DNA of 64,000 bases from an uncultured Bacteroidota bacterium. Lineage in GTDB: Bacteria; Bacteroidota; Bacteroidia; Chitinophagales; Chitinophagaceae. The stretch lies in contig CAIJXU010000054.1 in the NCBI GenBank assembly GCA_903824725.1, positions 31,837 through 95,836 of the forward strand, given 5' to 3'. A model generated the notes under the pieces. It ran no database searches, was not told the DNA's origin, and worked only from the letters and a program-made list of their open reading frames with translations. This document shows positions 18,359 through 27,861 of this stretch, piece after piece (the stretch's first letter is position 1; each line of letters begins with the position of its first letter). The position numbers and the translations under genes are program-made.

Positions 18359-18817
18359 TTAAAGTGGAAGTTCGGTTGTAGTTTTAATTTCATCCATCAC
18401 AAACAAACTATTAATATGTGCAACCATGGGAAGCACTGCTAATTTTTCTTGATAAAATTTGTTGTAAGATTCCACATCCTTGGTCACTAGTTTTAAAAAA
18501 TAATCAAAATTGCCAGATACCAAACTACAGGAAATTACTTCGGGGTACTGAGCAATAATTTGTTCAAATTCGGAAAAGTTATTGGTGGTTTGTTTGTCTA
18601 AGGTCACGTGACAATGTACAATTAAACCAAGGTCAATTTTTTTTCTATCTAAAATACCCACATACCCTTGAATATACCCTTCTAATTCCAAACGTTTAAT
18701 GCGATCATGTGTTGGGCTCATGGAAAGGTTCACTAGAGCACTGATATCTTTAATTTTTGCCAAAGCGTTTTTTTGTAAAATTTTCAAAATGGCAATATCA
18801 ATGGAATCTAAACTCAT
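18359..18817 (-). CDS. Lrp/AsnC family transcriptional regulator
   Basis: 152 aa. N-terminal AsnC-type helix-turn-helix (DSIDIAILKILQKNALAKIKDIS..LSMSPTHDRIKRLELEGYIQGY, residues 4-52), then the RAM/ligand-binding domain (about 65-140; VISCSLVSGNFDYFLKLVTKDVESYN). Members sense amino acids and switch nearby catabolic genes. It is divergent from alanine dehydrogenase with a 174-base gap containing an Lrp-like palindrome, so alanine-dependent control of ald (as with AldR or Lrp-type activators elsewhere) and of itself is the likely role. Confidence 0.92.
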   Translation of the reverse strand: MSLDSIDIAILKILQKNALAKIKDISALVNLSMSPTHDRIKRLELEGYIQGYVGILDRKKIDLGLIVHCHVTLDKQTTNNFSEFEQIIAQYPEVISCSLVSGNFDYFLKLVTKDVESYNKFYQEKLAVLPMVAHINSLFVMDEIKTTTELPL

Positions 18818-18909
18818 AGTTAGTCAAATTCAAGGTGAAGGAATAATTTCTGCCTAAGGGCAAAACAGCAGTCAAAATTACCGACAATTTCTTAAAATAC
18901 TAAATTTTA

Positions 18910-18924
18910 TAGTAATATTTACTG
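18910..18924. promoter_or_regulatory. Lrp-type operator between the AsnC gene and ald
   Basis: TAGTAATATTTACTG contains a perfect AGTAA-TAT-TTACT inverted repeat. It fits the E. coli Lrp consensus YAGHAWATTWTDCTR at 13 of 15 positions; only the two central A/T positions differ. It is 93 bases from the regulator start and 67 bases from the ald start, in a very AT-rich intergenic stretch. Confidence 0.55.
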
Positions 18925-18991
18925 AATATTTGATATTTAGTCATAATATTTCCTTTTTGATGATATTTATGCAGTAAATAAAACCAATTTT

Positions 18992-20077
18992 ATGATTATC
19001 GGATGCCCAAAAGAAATTAAGATTCAGGAGTACAGAGTAGGTTTAACCCCTGAAGGAGCAGATGCTTTAGTAAGACAAGGCCATACGGTTTATGTTGAAA
19101 CCAAAGCAGGAGCTGGTTCGGGATTTTCAGACGAGGCTTATATTAAAGCGGGTGCTGCAATTTTAGCAACTGCAAGCGAAGTATATGCAATCGCTGAAAT
19201 GATTATAAAAGTAAAAGAACCTTTAGCGGCGGAATTCCCACTAATTAAAGCAGGACAAATTTTATTTACTTATTTCCATTTTGCGGCGTCAAAAGAATTA
19301 ACGGATGCGATGATGAAATCATTGGCAGTATGTATTGCATATGAAACAGTTGAATTACCTGATGGATCATTACCATTACTAGTTCCTATGTCGGAAGTAG
19401 CAGGAAGAATGGCAGTCAATGTGGGAGCCTATTATTTAGGAAAACCTTTTGGTGGAAAAGGAAAATTATTAGGAGGTGTTCCGGGTGTAAAACCAGCAGA
19501 AGTATTAATTATAGGTGGTGGTATCGTAGGAACACAAGCTGCAAAAATGGCTGCAGGTTTAGGTGCCAATGTCACCATCATGGATACTAATTTAACAAGA
19601 TTAAGATATTTATCAGATGTGATGCCAGCCAATGTGGTGACACAGTATTCCACTTTAATGGCCATACAAGAAAAATTACCAACTGTTGATTTAGTGATAG
19701 GGGCTGTTTTATTACATGGTGCTAAAGCGCCACATTTAATTAAGAAAACAGATTTAGCAATGATGGAAGCAGGTACTGTTGTAGTTGATGTAGCAGTGGA
19801 TCAGGGAGGTTGTATTGAAACATGCAAACCAACGACACATGAAAATCCAGTTTATATGGAACAAAATATTTTACACTACTGTGTCGCTAATATGCCAGGT
19901 GCCGTTCCACAAACTTCTACACGCGCTTTAACGCAAGCCACTTTGCCTTACGCCATTGCGATTGCAAATAAAGGATGGGAAAAAGCATGTGTTGAAAATG
20001 CAGCTTTAGCAAAAGGTTTAAATATTAAAGCAGGAAAAATTTTACATAAGGGCGTTGCAGATGCGTTTAACGGATAA
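18992..20077 (+). CDS. ald: Alanine dehydrogenase
   Basis: 361 aa. Interconverts L-alanine and pyruvate plus ammonia with NAD(H). Start MIIGCPKEIKIQEYRVGLTP is typical. The substrate residues Arg15 (EYRVGLTP) and Lys75 (MIIKVKEP) are present, as is the Rossmann loop VLIIGGGIVGTQAAKMAAGLGA at about 170-190; the C-terminal HYCVANMPGAVPQTST is conserved. The length is that of the hexameric enzyme. It is a single gene, divergent from its probable regulator, and ends at a clear bidirectional terminator. Confidence 0.97.
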   Translation: MIIGCPKEIKIQEYRVGLTPEGADALVRQGHTVYVETKAGAGSGFSDEAYIKAGAAILATASEVYAIAEMIIKVKEPLAAEFPLIKAGQILFTYFHFAASKELTDAMMKSLAVCIAYETVELPDGSLPLLVPMSEVAGRMAVNVGAYYLGKPFGGKGKLLGGVPGVKPAEVLIIGGGIVGTQAAKMAAGLGANVTIMDTNLTRLRYLSDVMPANVVTQYSTLMAIQEKLPTVDLVIGAVLLHGAKAPHLIKKTDLAMMEAGTVVVDVAVDQGGCIETCKPTTHENPVYMEQNILHYCVANMPGAVPQTSTRALTQATLPYAIAIANKGWEKACVENAALAKGLNIKAGKILHKGVADAFNG

Positions 20078-20103
20078 TTAATTTATACAAACGAAAGCAT
20101 AAT

Positions 20104-20140
20104 AAAAAAGGCCGACTTCTTTCGAAGCCAGCCTTTTTTT
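20104..20140. terminator. Bidirectional intrinsic terminator between ald and the lipoprotein gene
   Basis: AAAAAAGGCCGACTTC, a loop TTTC, then GAAGCCAGCCTTTTTTT: a 10-bp GC-rich stem with two mismatches flanked by an A-run and a T-run. It serves both convergent genes (ald on plus, the beta-helix lipoprotein on minus). Confidence 0.85.
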
Positions 20141-20158
20141 ATATCTATTAATTATATT

Positions 20159-21667
20159 CTAGTAATTGAATCTAGCCCAACCTTTCCACCATGTTGCATC
20201 TTCGCCATTTAAACCAACTGCGCCTCTAAATGTAACTTTTTTAATAAATGCATCTTGCAATTTAGAATCTGTGAAACTACCATTACTTGCATAGTTGAAG
20301 TTTCCTACAACACCCACTGGTAAGTTAGCTGTAGCAGGACCTGCAGTACCTGCATAAGGTGTAGGATCAAACATAGTATAATTGAATGGCTGAATCAACT
20401 TTGCATCTATTGCGTTAGTCGTAATCGCATTACCATAACCTGCATTTGAAACCCATGCCAACATACTTGCATCATCAGCACCAGTAGCAGCAGAAGTACT
20501 TTTTGAATATTTCACATTAACAGTATTACCAGCTAAAGTATTATTCTTAAAACGAATGGTTGTGCTATCTGCAATATTTAAATCGGTTGGAGAACCTGTA
20601 GTTGCATCAATTAATAAGGCAGTAGGCCAGCCTATGAAAACCGAGTTTTGAATTGAGATACCAGAGTTTCTTCTAATTTGAGCGCCTGCTAAAAACAAGC
20701 TATTACCTACATTAGACAAAGTAGCTTTTGGTCCTATCACAGTCATATTAGAGAATACTGCTGTTGTTTTTGGAGTAGCAGTACTTCCTGAAGAATTATT
20801 ATCTGATTCAAAAGCTTCAGATTTAGAAATATCTGCAATAACAGAATCGCGAATACCAATACCAAATTGCACATAACCGCTATATCCATTATCTGTATCA
20901 AAATCATCATCTTGACCTTTGTATGCGATTAAATACTTACAGTTTACTGTACCTCCAAACCACTCAAAGCTATCATCTTTGCCAAAAGCAGTTTCTATGT
21001 GATCGATAGTAGTTCCACTACCCACAGCAGCCATGGTTAAACTATTAATTTCTTTATCCGGTTGGTAAGCATATCCTGCATATTCAATTCTGATATATTG
21101 TAAAATACCTGAATTATCTGCTGGGTTTACGGTTGGGAAAGCTGCATCTCCAGCTCCTGCTAAACCATCGCCATTTGCATTATCTACGCCACCTTCCACT
21201 TGATATAAGCCTGTAACTGAAGCACCATTTGAAGTAGCGCTAGTATTGATAGGTGCAGTTCCGCATAAAACGATACCACCCCAGTCACCTGATTGTGGAT
21301 TTGCAGAAGCAGAAGTAAATACAATCGGTTTGTCTACAGTTCCTTTTGCTATTAACTTAGCCCCTCTAGAAATAATTAAAGCAGATACATCTGATCCAGA
21401 ATATTTTCCTTTTACTGTAGCACCTTCCTGAACGGTTAATGTTACCCCTTTAGTGATGTACACTATGCCTTGTAAATAGTTAAAATCCTTAGCATACAAA
21501 GTTGTATCCTTGGTAATTCTTCCTGATAATGTAACTGTATTTGCAGTAGGTCCTGAAGGAATCACTGGTTGGTTTACGATTACGATTTCTTTTTCTCCAT
21601 CAGTTTCGATCTTTCTACAACCTGTAATGGCTAAAAAAGCGAATGATAAAATTAATAGCTGTTTCAT
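20159..21667 (-). CDS. Beta-helix surface lipoprotein paired with a TonB receptor
   Basis: 502 aa. Lipoprotein signal peptide with lipobox LAITGC (Cys16). The chain is rich in short beta-strands with Asn and Gly turns (KGVTLTVQEGATVKG, LIISRGAKLIAKGT, MTVIGPKATLSNVGNSLFLAGAQI), as in right-handed parallel beta-helix proteins. Conserved-looking blocks include IDHIETAFGKDDSFEWFGG, then DDDFDTDNGYSGYVQFG. No catalytic signature was recognised. It begins 43 bases after a TonB-dependent receptor, so the two probably form an outer-membrane uptake pair in which this protein takes the place of a SusD-like binding lipoprotein. Ligand unknown. Confidence 0.75.
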   Translation of the reverse strand: MKQLLILSFAFLAITGCRKIETDGEKEIVIVNQPVIPSGPTANTVTLSGRITKDTTLYAKDFNYLQGIVYITKGVTLTVQEGATVKGKYSGSDVSALIISRGAKLIAKGTVDKPIVFTSASANPQSGDWGGIVLCGTAPINTSATSNGASVTGLYQVEGGVDNANGDGLAGAGDAAFPTVNPADNSGILQYIRIEYAGYAYQPDKEINSLTMAAVGSGTTIDHIETAFGKDDSFEWFGGTVNCKYLIAYKGQDDDFDTDNGYSGYVQFGIGIRDSVIADISKSEAFESDNNSSGSTATPKTTAVFSNMTVIGPKATLSNVGNSLFLAGAQIRRNSGISIQNSVFIGWPTALLIDATTGSPTDLNIADSTTIRFKNNTLAGNTVNVKYSKSTSAATGADDASMLAWVSNAGYGNAITTNAIDAKLIQPFNYTMFDPTPYAGTAGPATANLPVGVVGNFNYASNGSFTDSKLQDAFIKKVTFRGAVGLNGEDATWWKGWARFNY

Positions 21668-21710
21668 TGTTTTTTGTATTTAAAAAAATTTTTAATGTAT
21701 TTGTTATGTG

Positions 21711-24473
21711 TTATAGTGAATAGTTAAAGGAAATTCCAAAAGTGGTACCAAATTTTCTAGAAAAACGAACCGCATCAATTCCTTTTTCGTATTTAGGATT
21801 ATTGGTACTTAAATTTTGATAAAATGTTTGTTGTTGATTTAATAAATCAGAGGCAGTGAATTTAATTTCTGCTTTATTTTTCATTATTTTTTTACTCATT
21901 TGAAAATCAACTAAAGATCTTGGCGCTTCATAAATATCTGGAGAAGCCGAACCCGCTTGCATATCCCCTACCAAATAAATACGCTCTCCAATTTGATTGA
22001 ATAACAAAGTTGCATTAAACCCTTTTTCAACTAAATCATACAATAAACCTACGTTTACTAAATAAGGTGACTGCCCTTGTAATTGACGTTCCAATTTCAA
22101 GTTCTCATCTTTAATTTTACTATTGATTAAAGAAGCGTTTGCTTGAAAAGTAAAGAATTTATTTAATTTTTTTCTAGCTTCTAATTCTATACCATAAGTA
22201 GTGGCAGTTTTTGCATTCTGGTAGGAGAAAGTACTTGCACCTCCCGAACCTTCGCTAAATATTTGCTCAATAGCATTATCGAAATTTTTATAGAATACAC
22301 CTGCTGTAAAAACTTCTCCAGATCCAGGATATAATTCATATCTGATATCCGTATTCGTAATTTTTGTGCGCTTTAAACTAGGATTACCTTGAACAGATGC
22401 ATTTAATTCAAAATCAAATATATTCAAAGAAGACAACTCTCTTAATTCTGGACGAATCACTGTTTGTGAAGCCGTAATTCTTAAATTACTATTTTGATTT
22501 AATTTAATAGTGGTATTTACACCAGGTAAATAGTCTATCACTTTAGAATAAGTATGTCTTGGATCCCACACTTTCACGCTACCTATTAATTGATCAAAAT
22601 TTTCAACACGTAAACCCCATACCATTCTTATTTTTTCAGAAACTTTATTATCAAATTGCAAATAACCCGCATTTAAAATAGTATTTGCCATGTATCTGAA
22701 ATTACGTCCTTTGATGGCATCAAAACCAAACATATTGTCGGTACCATTACCAAAATTTTCAGGAGCAAATACCACATCAGCAGGCAAAGCTCTTAAAGTT
22801 GGATTGTCTCTAGGTAAAAAATTAGCAAATAAGGCAGCATCATAAATACGATCCTTTACTTGAATAAAATAACCGGCTTTAATGGTATTTTGTTTTAGCT
22901 TATAGGTTAAATCGCCACCACCTGAATATATATAATCACTTAAGCTTTGAAAAATACGGCTGCCTGATTGTTGAGACAATGAATTCGAAATATTTAACAC
23001 ATATGCATCAGACCCTGTAGCACTTTTGGTATATAATAATCTTCTTTGATCGGGACTATAGCTATCCAAAATATTAAAAGCGCCGTACCAATTTAATTTT
23101 AACTTATTGTTTAAACTATGTTCGCCATTTAACTGATTGGTGAAAAAAGTATTTTGAGCAAAAGTAAATTCATTCCCTTTCATCAAATCACCTCTAGAAT
23201 AATCATTACCATACCTTTGAGTATATGAATTATTAGATTTTACATTTACAATTGCTTTATAGCTGATTTTGTTTAATGGATTCAAATAAATTGAGAAGCC
23301 GGCAATCGCGCCCATGTTAATATCAGTAATGAATTTTTTATCATCATACGTATAAATGGCAGTAAATTTATTGGCTTCTAAAGTATTTTGTTGATTTAAA
23401 TTGTCTTGAATTTTTTGATTTTCAGAAAAGTTAACACCAATCATACCACCAATTTTCTTACCCCACAAAGTACTTGCAAAACCTCCATTCAATTGAAATG
23501 AGTAGTTAGGAGATGCAACAGATTTAACTGGCACCCAATGGTTTGACATCGTTTTTCCTAAAGAAGTTTTAAACGCAATATTAGAGGTATCAAAATTAGA
23601 CTTAGTGGTATAACCTGCTGGTAAGGATCTCGTGCCATCATCTATGCCATACCAATCAGTTTTACCACCCTTGTCTTTGAAAAAATCTTTACCTGTTGAT
23701 TGTGTATTATAACTAGTTGCTATTTGTATATTTAAAAAGTTTTTAGTAGGAATATCCTTCGTATTTACTTGGATTAAACCACCCGCCCACTCTCCAGGTA
23801 ATTCCGGTACAAATGCTTTATTAATAATGATATTATCAATGATTTGCGAAGGAAATAAATCAAAAGAAAAAGTTTTACGATCCGGCTCGGTACTAGTTAA
23901 TAAAATACCATTCAACATTGCTTGATTATATCTATCTGCTAAACCTCTTACTACAATATACTTTCCTTCTTGAATTGAAGTACCAGGTGTTCTTTTTAAA
24001 ATTTCAGCTGTGTTTCTATCTGGACTACGTTTGATAGATTCTGCAGAAATAACAGAAGCGACTGTATTGGTATTTTTTTGGTATGAAATTAATGCGTTAT
24101 CAGTAGCGCCTTTATTACTTGATCTATTGGCACTCACTGTTACGTCTGCTAATTTTACTCCTGACTCTTCTAATAAGATATCCAAAGTAACTTCTTCACC
24201 TGACTGTGAAGCATTAATATTTTCGATAGTTTTCGCCTTATATCCAACATAGGATAAAGCAACACTATACTTTTTATTGACATCTATATTGAAACTATAT
24301 CTACCTTCTACATCTGTTTTAGTGACTTGACTTCTGTCTGACTTTAAAGTAATGGTAACGCCTATTAAAGATTCATTTCTGGCACTTGTAACTTTACCAG
24401 ATAATTTAGCTTTTTGGGCTTGTGCTATGAATGCAGTAACAATAAAACAAATTAAGAGTAGTAACCTTTTCAC
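21711..24473 (-). CDS. TonB-dependent outer-membrane receptor
   Basis: 920 aa. Signal peptide (1-19), CarboxypepD_reg-like domain (about 22-115, KLSGKVTSARNESLIGVTITL), plug domain (about 135-255: SAESIKRSPDRNTAEILKRTPG, VVRGLADRYNQAMLNG, PELPGEWAGGLIQVNTKD), then a 22-strand barrel ending in an aromatic strand (FGISFNYSL). Receptors of this design import a bulky or scarce nutrient using TonB energy. It is the first gene of a pair with the downstream beta-helix lipoprotein. The -7-like near match TATTTG (7/8 of the consensus) upstream is weak. The ligand cannot be read from sequence. Confidence 0.9.
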   Translation of the reverse strand: MKRLLLLICFIVTAFIAQAQKAKLSGKVTSARNESLIGVTITLKSDRSQVTKTDVEGRYSFNIDVNKKYSVALSYVGYKAKTIENINASQSGEEVTLDILLEESGVKLADVTVSANRSSNKGATDNALISYQKNTNTVASVISAESIKRSPDRNTAEILKRTPGTSIQEGKYIVVRGLADRYNQAMLNGILLTSTEPDRKTFSFDLFPSQIIDNIIINKAFVPELPGEWAGGLIQVNTKDIPTKNFLNIQIATSYNTQSTGKDFFKDKGGKTDWYGIDDGTRSLPAGYTTKSNFDTSNIAFKTSLGKTMSNHWVPVKSVASPNYSFQLNGGFASTLWGKKIGGMIGVNFSENQKIQDNLNQQNTLEANKFTAIYTYDDKKFITDINMGAIAGFSIYLNPLNKISYKAIVNVKSNNSYTQRYGNDYSRGDLMKGNEFTFAQNTFFTNQLNGEHSLNNKLKLNWYGAFNILDSYSPDQRRLLYTKSATGSDAYVLNISNSLSQQSGSRIFQSLSDYIYSGGGDLTYKLKQNTIKAGYFIQVKDRIYDAALFANFLPRDNPTLRALPADVVFAPENFGNGTDNMFGFDAIKGRNFRYMANTILNAGYLQFDNKVSEKIRMVWGLRVENFDQLIGSVKVWDPRHTYSKVIDYLPGVNTTIKLNQNSNLRITASQTVIRPELRELSSLNIFDFELNASVQGNPSLKRTKITNTDIRYELYPGSGEVFTAGVFYKNFDNAIEQIFSEGSGGASTFSYQNAKTATTYGIELEARKKLNKFFTFQANASLINSKIKDENLKLERQLQGQSPYLVNVGLLYDLVEKGFNATLLFNQIGERIYLVGDMQAGSASPDIYEAPRSLVDFQMSKKIMKNKAEIKFTASDLLNQQQTFYQNLSTNNPKYEKGIDAVRFSRKFGTTFGISFNYSL

Positions 24474-24683
24474 GATATAATTATTTATACCGCAAATATT
24501 AGACTCCTATGTTATCGAATTGTTAACTGAACGTGAACTTAATATTAACTTTAATATTGTCCTTTAAAATAATATAAAATATTGGAAATCAGTTGAATAA
24601 TAATGAAAAATAAGATGTGGGTAGTTCAACAAAACTACCATAATTACTAAGAAAACGTATCCCAAAAAATGAAGTTTGCCTAG

Positions 24684-25316
24684 TTAATCCAAATGAAAAA
24701 CGCTGTGTAAATCATTGGTTCCTTTAAAATTAACTCCTAAGTCCTTAATAAGGCCATCTTTCACATCGTATACCCAACCATGAAGATGCAATGGTTGTTC
24801 TCTTTTCCATGCATTTTGAACAATCGAGGTTTTTCCTAAATCTTGTACTTGTTCAATCACATTGAGTTCCACCAATCTATCTGCTCTTAACTTGGTATCT
24901 TGTAAAGCATCTAACTCTTTAAAATGTAAACGATATACATCTTTGATATGTCTGAGCCAATTGTCAATTAAACCGAATTGTTTGTTTTCCATCGCGGCCA
25001 AAACACCTCCACAACCATAGTGTCCGCAAACAATAATATGTTTTACTTTCAATACTTCAACTGCATAGGATAATACACTTAACATATTCATATCGCTATG
25101 AATCACCATATTGGCAATATTGCGATGCACAAAAATGTCCCCTGGTAAAGTTCCGGTAATTTGATTAGCGGGTACCCTACTGTCCGAACAACCTATCCAT
25201 AAATATTCTGGGTGTTGACTGTTGGCTAATTTTTGAAAATAAGAAGGATCAATAGACAATTGATCTGCGACCCATTTTTTATTATTTTCTAGGAGCTGAT
25301 TGTAAGATTTTTCCAT
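24684..25316 (-). CDS. Beta-class carbonic anhydrase
   Basis: 210 aa zinc enzyme interconverting CO2 and bicarbonate. Zinc ligands Cys43 (WIGCSDSR), His99 and Cys102 (CGHYGCGG), and the Asp45-Arg47 dyad are all present; the length is normal. It is transcribed away from the small membrane protein and ClC channel at 25.4 kb. A 7-bp hairpin (24620-24639) follows its stop without a clear T-run. Confidence 0.96.
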   Translation of the reverse strand: MEKSYNQLLENNKKWVADQLSIDPSYFQKLANSQHPEYLWIGCSDSRVPANQITGTLPGDIFVHRNIANMVIHSDMNMLSVLSYAVEVLKVKHIIVCGHYGCGGVLAAMENKQFGLIDNWLRHIKDVYRLHFKELDALQDTKLRADRLVELNVIEQVQDLGKTSIVQNAWKREQPLHLHGWVYDVKDGLIKDLGVNFKGTNDLHSVFHLD

Positions 25317-25408
25317 ACGAGAATAAAATTAGTCAATATTTTGGATTTTGCTTAAAGTTTAAACATCATTTGATGACCCTTTTATCCTATTTAACCTAAT
25401 TTTATTAC

Positions 25409-25660
25409 ATGAGTATACTAATAGAAGTGATGGGCTGGATTGCCTCTGTATTAATTGTGGGTTCTTATGCACTCAATATAACCGGTAAATTGCCTGCATC
25501 TAGCAAAGTATATGTACTTGCCAATATTATTGGTGGTTTATTTTTTGTTGTAAATACTTATTATCATCAGGCTTACCCCTCGATGTTAGTTAATATAATA
25601 TGGGTGATTATTGCCATTGTGATGTTAAGTAAAAAAGAGAATAAAAATGCAAGTAAGTAA
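25409..25660 (+). CDS. Small inner-membrane protein, CBU_0592-like
   Basis: 83 aa with three hydrophobic segments: EVMGWIASVLIVGSYALNI, VYVLANIIGGLFFVVNTYY and MLVNIIWVIIAIVML, with a Lys-rich tail. The GW..GS..LN....LP..S..Y...N..GG......Y..AYPS...N..W pattern is that of the small CBU_0592-like membrane family; no function is known. Its last 14 bases overlap the start of the ClC gene in another frame, so the two are cotranscribed and likely translationally coupled. Confidence 0.75.
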   Translation: MSILIEVMGWIASVLIVGSYALNITGKLPASSKVYVLANIIGGLFFVVNTYYHQAYPSMLVNIIWVIIAIVMLSKKENKNASK

Positions 25661-26909
25661 ATTGAATATCTTTTTTTCATCAATGATAAAATGGATAATC
25701 ATTTGCATTCTAGTGGGTGGAATTGTAGGATCCGCCACTGCCCTGTTTTTAATATCCTTAGATCTTGTCACACTTTGGCGCAGTGATCATATATGGATTG
25801 TCAATTTTTTACCCTTTATTGGTTTAGCTATTGGATTAGCATATTACTATTATGGTGAGGAAAGTAAGAAAGGGAATAATCTAATTATAGAAACACATCA
25901 AAATGCTGAAACTGTAAGCTACTCAAAGCCTATTCCTTTCATCATGGCGCCCCTTGTTTTTTTTAGCACCCTTCTAACGCATGTTGGTGGTGGTTCTGCG
26001 GGTAGAGAAGGAACTGCAGTACAAATGGGTGGAGCTATCGCTGATCAATTAACGCGCCTATTTAAATTAAATACCACAGAAAGAAAGACGATTTTAATTA
26101 TAGGCATTAGTGCGGGGTTCGCTGCTGTGTTTGGAACGCCAATGGCAGGTGCTATTTTTGCTTTGGAAATAATGTCTTTTAAAAAAATAAAATGGGCAGA
26201 TGTAATTCCTAGTATCATTACTGCATATGGCGCTCACCATATTTGTTTGGCATGGCAAGTGAAACACACTATTTATTCTATTTCATCCATCCCCACATTA
26301 TCATTCACTAATTTATCTTGGACAATGGTTGCAGGACTTATTTTTGGTTTAGCTGCTTTTGTATTTATATATTTTGGTAAATTATTTGAAGGCATATTTT
26401 TTAAAATAAAATTTGCTCCATTGCGTCCTTTTATCGGTGGTATTGTTATTGCATTGTTTATTGTATTATTTAACTCCACTCAATACATTGGATTAGGAAT
26501 ACCTCAAATCATAGATGCATTTGTACATCCTGCTGGTCATTATGATTTTTTAATTAAAATTTTACTAACTGCATTTACATTGGGTGCAGGATTTAAAGGA
26601 GGAGAAGTGACTCCCCTATTTTTTATAGGAGCAACATTGGGTAATATTTTAATTTGGTTCATTCCTTTACCAATGGCTTTATTAGCCGGAATGGGCTTTG
26701 TTGCTGTATTTGCAGGAGCCACCAATTGTATCATAGCTTCTATCGTATTAGGAATAGAATTATTTGGATTATCAAGTGGAATTTTTGTAGGACTCGCATG
26801 TATCATGGCTTATTTTACTTCTGGCATGACAGGAATTTATAGCGCACAACTTAAGATGGGCTTAAAATACGACTTGTATAACTTTATAAAAAGAAGTGCG
26901 CGCCTTTAA
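25647..26909 (+). CDS. ClC-family chloride channel or exchanger
   Basis: 420 aa membrane protein with about 10-12 helices. ClC signatures: GGGSAGREGTAVQMG (the GREGP-type filter loop, about residue 112), FGTPMAGAIFALE (about 170), and the late GGEVTPLFFIGATLGN (the GxFxP-like loop, about 320). No CBS domains. The Ser of the usual GSGIP segment is not obvious, and the external-gate Glu is present in GREG. Bacterial members are Cl-/H+ exchangers, fluoride exporters or channels; which one cannot be decided here. The start overlaps the preceding small gene by 14 bases, and another Met lies 12 codons downstream. Confidence 0.88.
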   Translation: MQVSKLNIFFSSMIKWIIICILVGGIVGSATALFLISLDLVTLWRSDHIWIVNFLPFIGLAIGLAYYYYGEESKKGNNLIIETHQNAETVSYSKPIPFIMAPLVFFSTLLTHVGGGSAGREGTAVQMGGAIADQLTRLFKLNTTERKTILIIGISAGFAAVFGTPMAGAIFALEIMSFKKIKWADVIPSIITAYGAHHICLAWQVKHTIYSISSIPTLSFTNLSWTMVAGLIFGLAAFVFIYFGKLFEGIFFKIKFAPLRPFIGGIVIALFIVLFNSTQYIGLGIPQIIDAFVHPAGHYDFLIKILLTAFTLGAGFKGGEVTPLFFIGATLGNILIWFIPLPMALLAGMGFVAVFAGATNCIIASIVLGIELFGLSSGIFVGLACIMAYFTSGMTGIYSAQLKMGLKYDLYNFIKRSARL

Positions 26910-26940
26910 ATAAAGATTGAATCCATAACTTTCAAATAAT

Positions 26941-27816
26941 TTAACCACGCGATATGGGTCTTGTTAAACAAGTAGGACCGCCACCGCCTTTAACACTAAT
27001 ATCAGCACCTTCATATTCAATTACTTTGCAGCCAGCTGCTTCGAGTCTTGATTTAGTGATCGGATTTCCTTTCACCATGAGGCATGTTCGTGGCGCTAAT
27101 GCCAATACATTACAACCCATACTATCAAATTCTTCTTCAGGTACTTCCACCAATTCAAATCCACGCGCTAATAATTCATTTCTAAAAACAATTGGAATCA
27201 ATGGAGAATAAACCACGGCTATATTATCAGCAACAGGACTTAATACTGACATTAAATGAAATACATCCGAAGGACCTCTGTAATGTGGCATAGGGACCGT
27301 GATGACATTGACTCCCAATGGTTGTAATAATACTGTCACTTGTCTAATACCTTCTTCATTGGTTCTATAAGTATGTCCAACCGCTAAAGTGTTTGCATCT
27401 AACCAGGCAACATCACCACCTTCAATCGTACCAGGTGCAACAATGACACCCAATACTGGAATACCATTTGCTTCAAAGGCTTTTTGTTGTGCGGCAGGTT
27501 CCTCTTTTCGACCCTCTTTTCCCATCCTGCATATAATCATCCCTTTACTTGTAGCAATTGATGCATCACGACAATAAATAGAATCCATATTCACTGAACT
27601 GTCTTCTGGAAAATATAATATTTGAGCGCCCTGTTCTTGCAATATCTTTTCAAATGATTCATATTCAGCAAGGGCGTTATGGATAATAGGCTTGTCTAGA
27701 TAATTTAAATTAGCCCAATGCTTTTCAATATGCGCATCATCAATAAAGGCAGCAGACACTTTTTTTATAAATAAAGATTTTAATTTTCCTGATTCAGAAT
27801 GAAATAAGTGACTCAT
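26941..27816 (-). CDS. Amidinohydrolase of the arginine deiminase / DDAH superfamily
   Basis: 291 aa pentein-fold enzyme. The catalytic residues are visible: Glu132 in IEGGDVAWL, His187 in DVFHLMSVLSP and the nucleophile Cys283 in GGGGPTCLTRP. DDAH-like enzymes split methylarginine to citrulline and an amine; arginine deiminases split arginine to citrulline and ammonia. The short length and the GGPTCLTRP end suit the DDAH-like group, but Bacteroidota members are mostly uncharacterised. It follows an AdiC-like antiporter by 45 bases at the end of the xylose run, so it may use an amino acid brought in by that transporter. An arginase lies 15 kb away. Confidence 0.85.
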   Translation of the reverse strand: MSHLFHSESGKLKSLFIKKVSAAFIDDAHIEKHWANLNYLDKPIIHNALAEYESFEKILQEQGAQILYFPEDSSVNMDSIYCRDASIATSKGMIICRMGKEGRKEEPAAQQKAFEANGIPVLGVIVAPGTIEGGDVAWLDANTLAVGHTYRTNEEGIRQVTVLLQPLGVNVITVPMPHYRGPSDVFHLMSVLSPVADNIAVVYSPLIPIVFRNELLARGFELVEVPEEEFDSMGCNVLALAPRTCLMVKGNPITKSRLEAAGCKVIEYEGADISVKGGGGPTCLTRPISRG

Positions 27817-27861
27817 TTACTAATGAAGTTTATAATTGAAAATGGAAGTTGCGTATTTGTA

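Noticed and set aside
24620..24639. Hairpin GGTAGTT-N6-AACTACC after the carbonic anhydrase gene
   Set aside because: Stem of 7 bp and no proper T-run; not strong enough for a terminator call.
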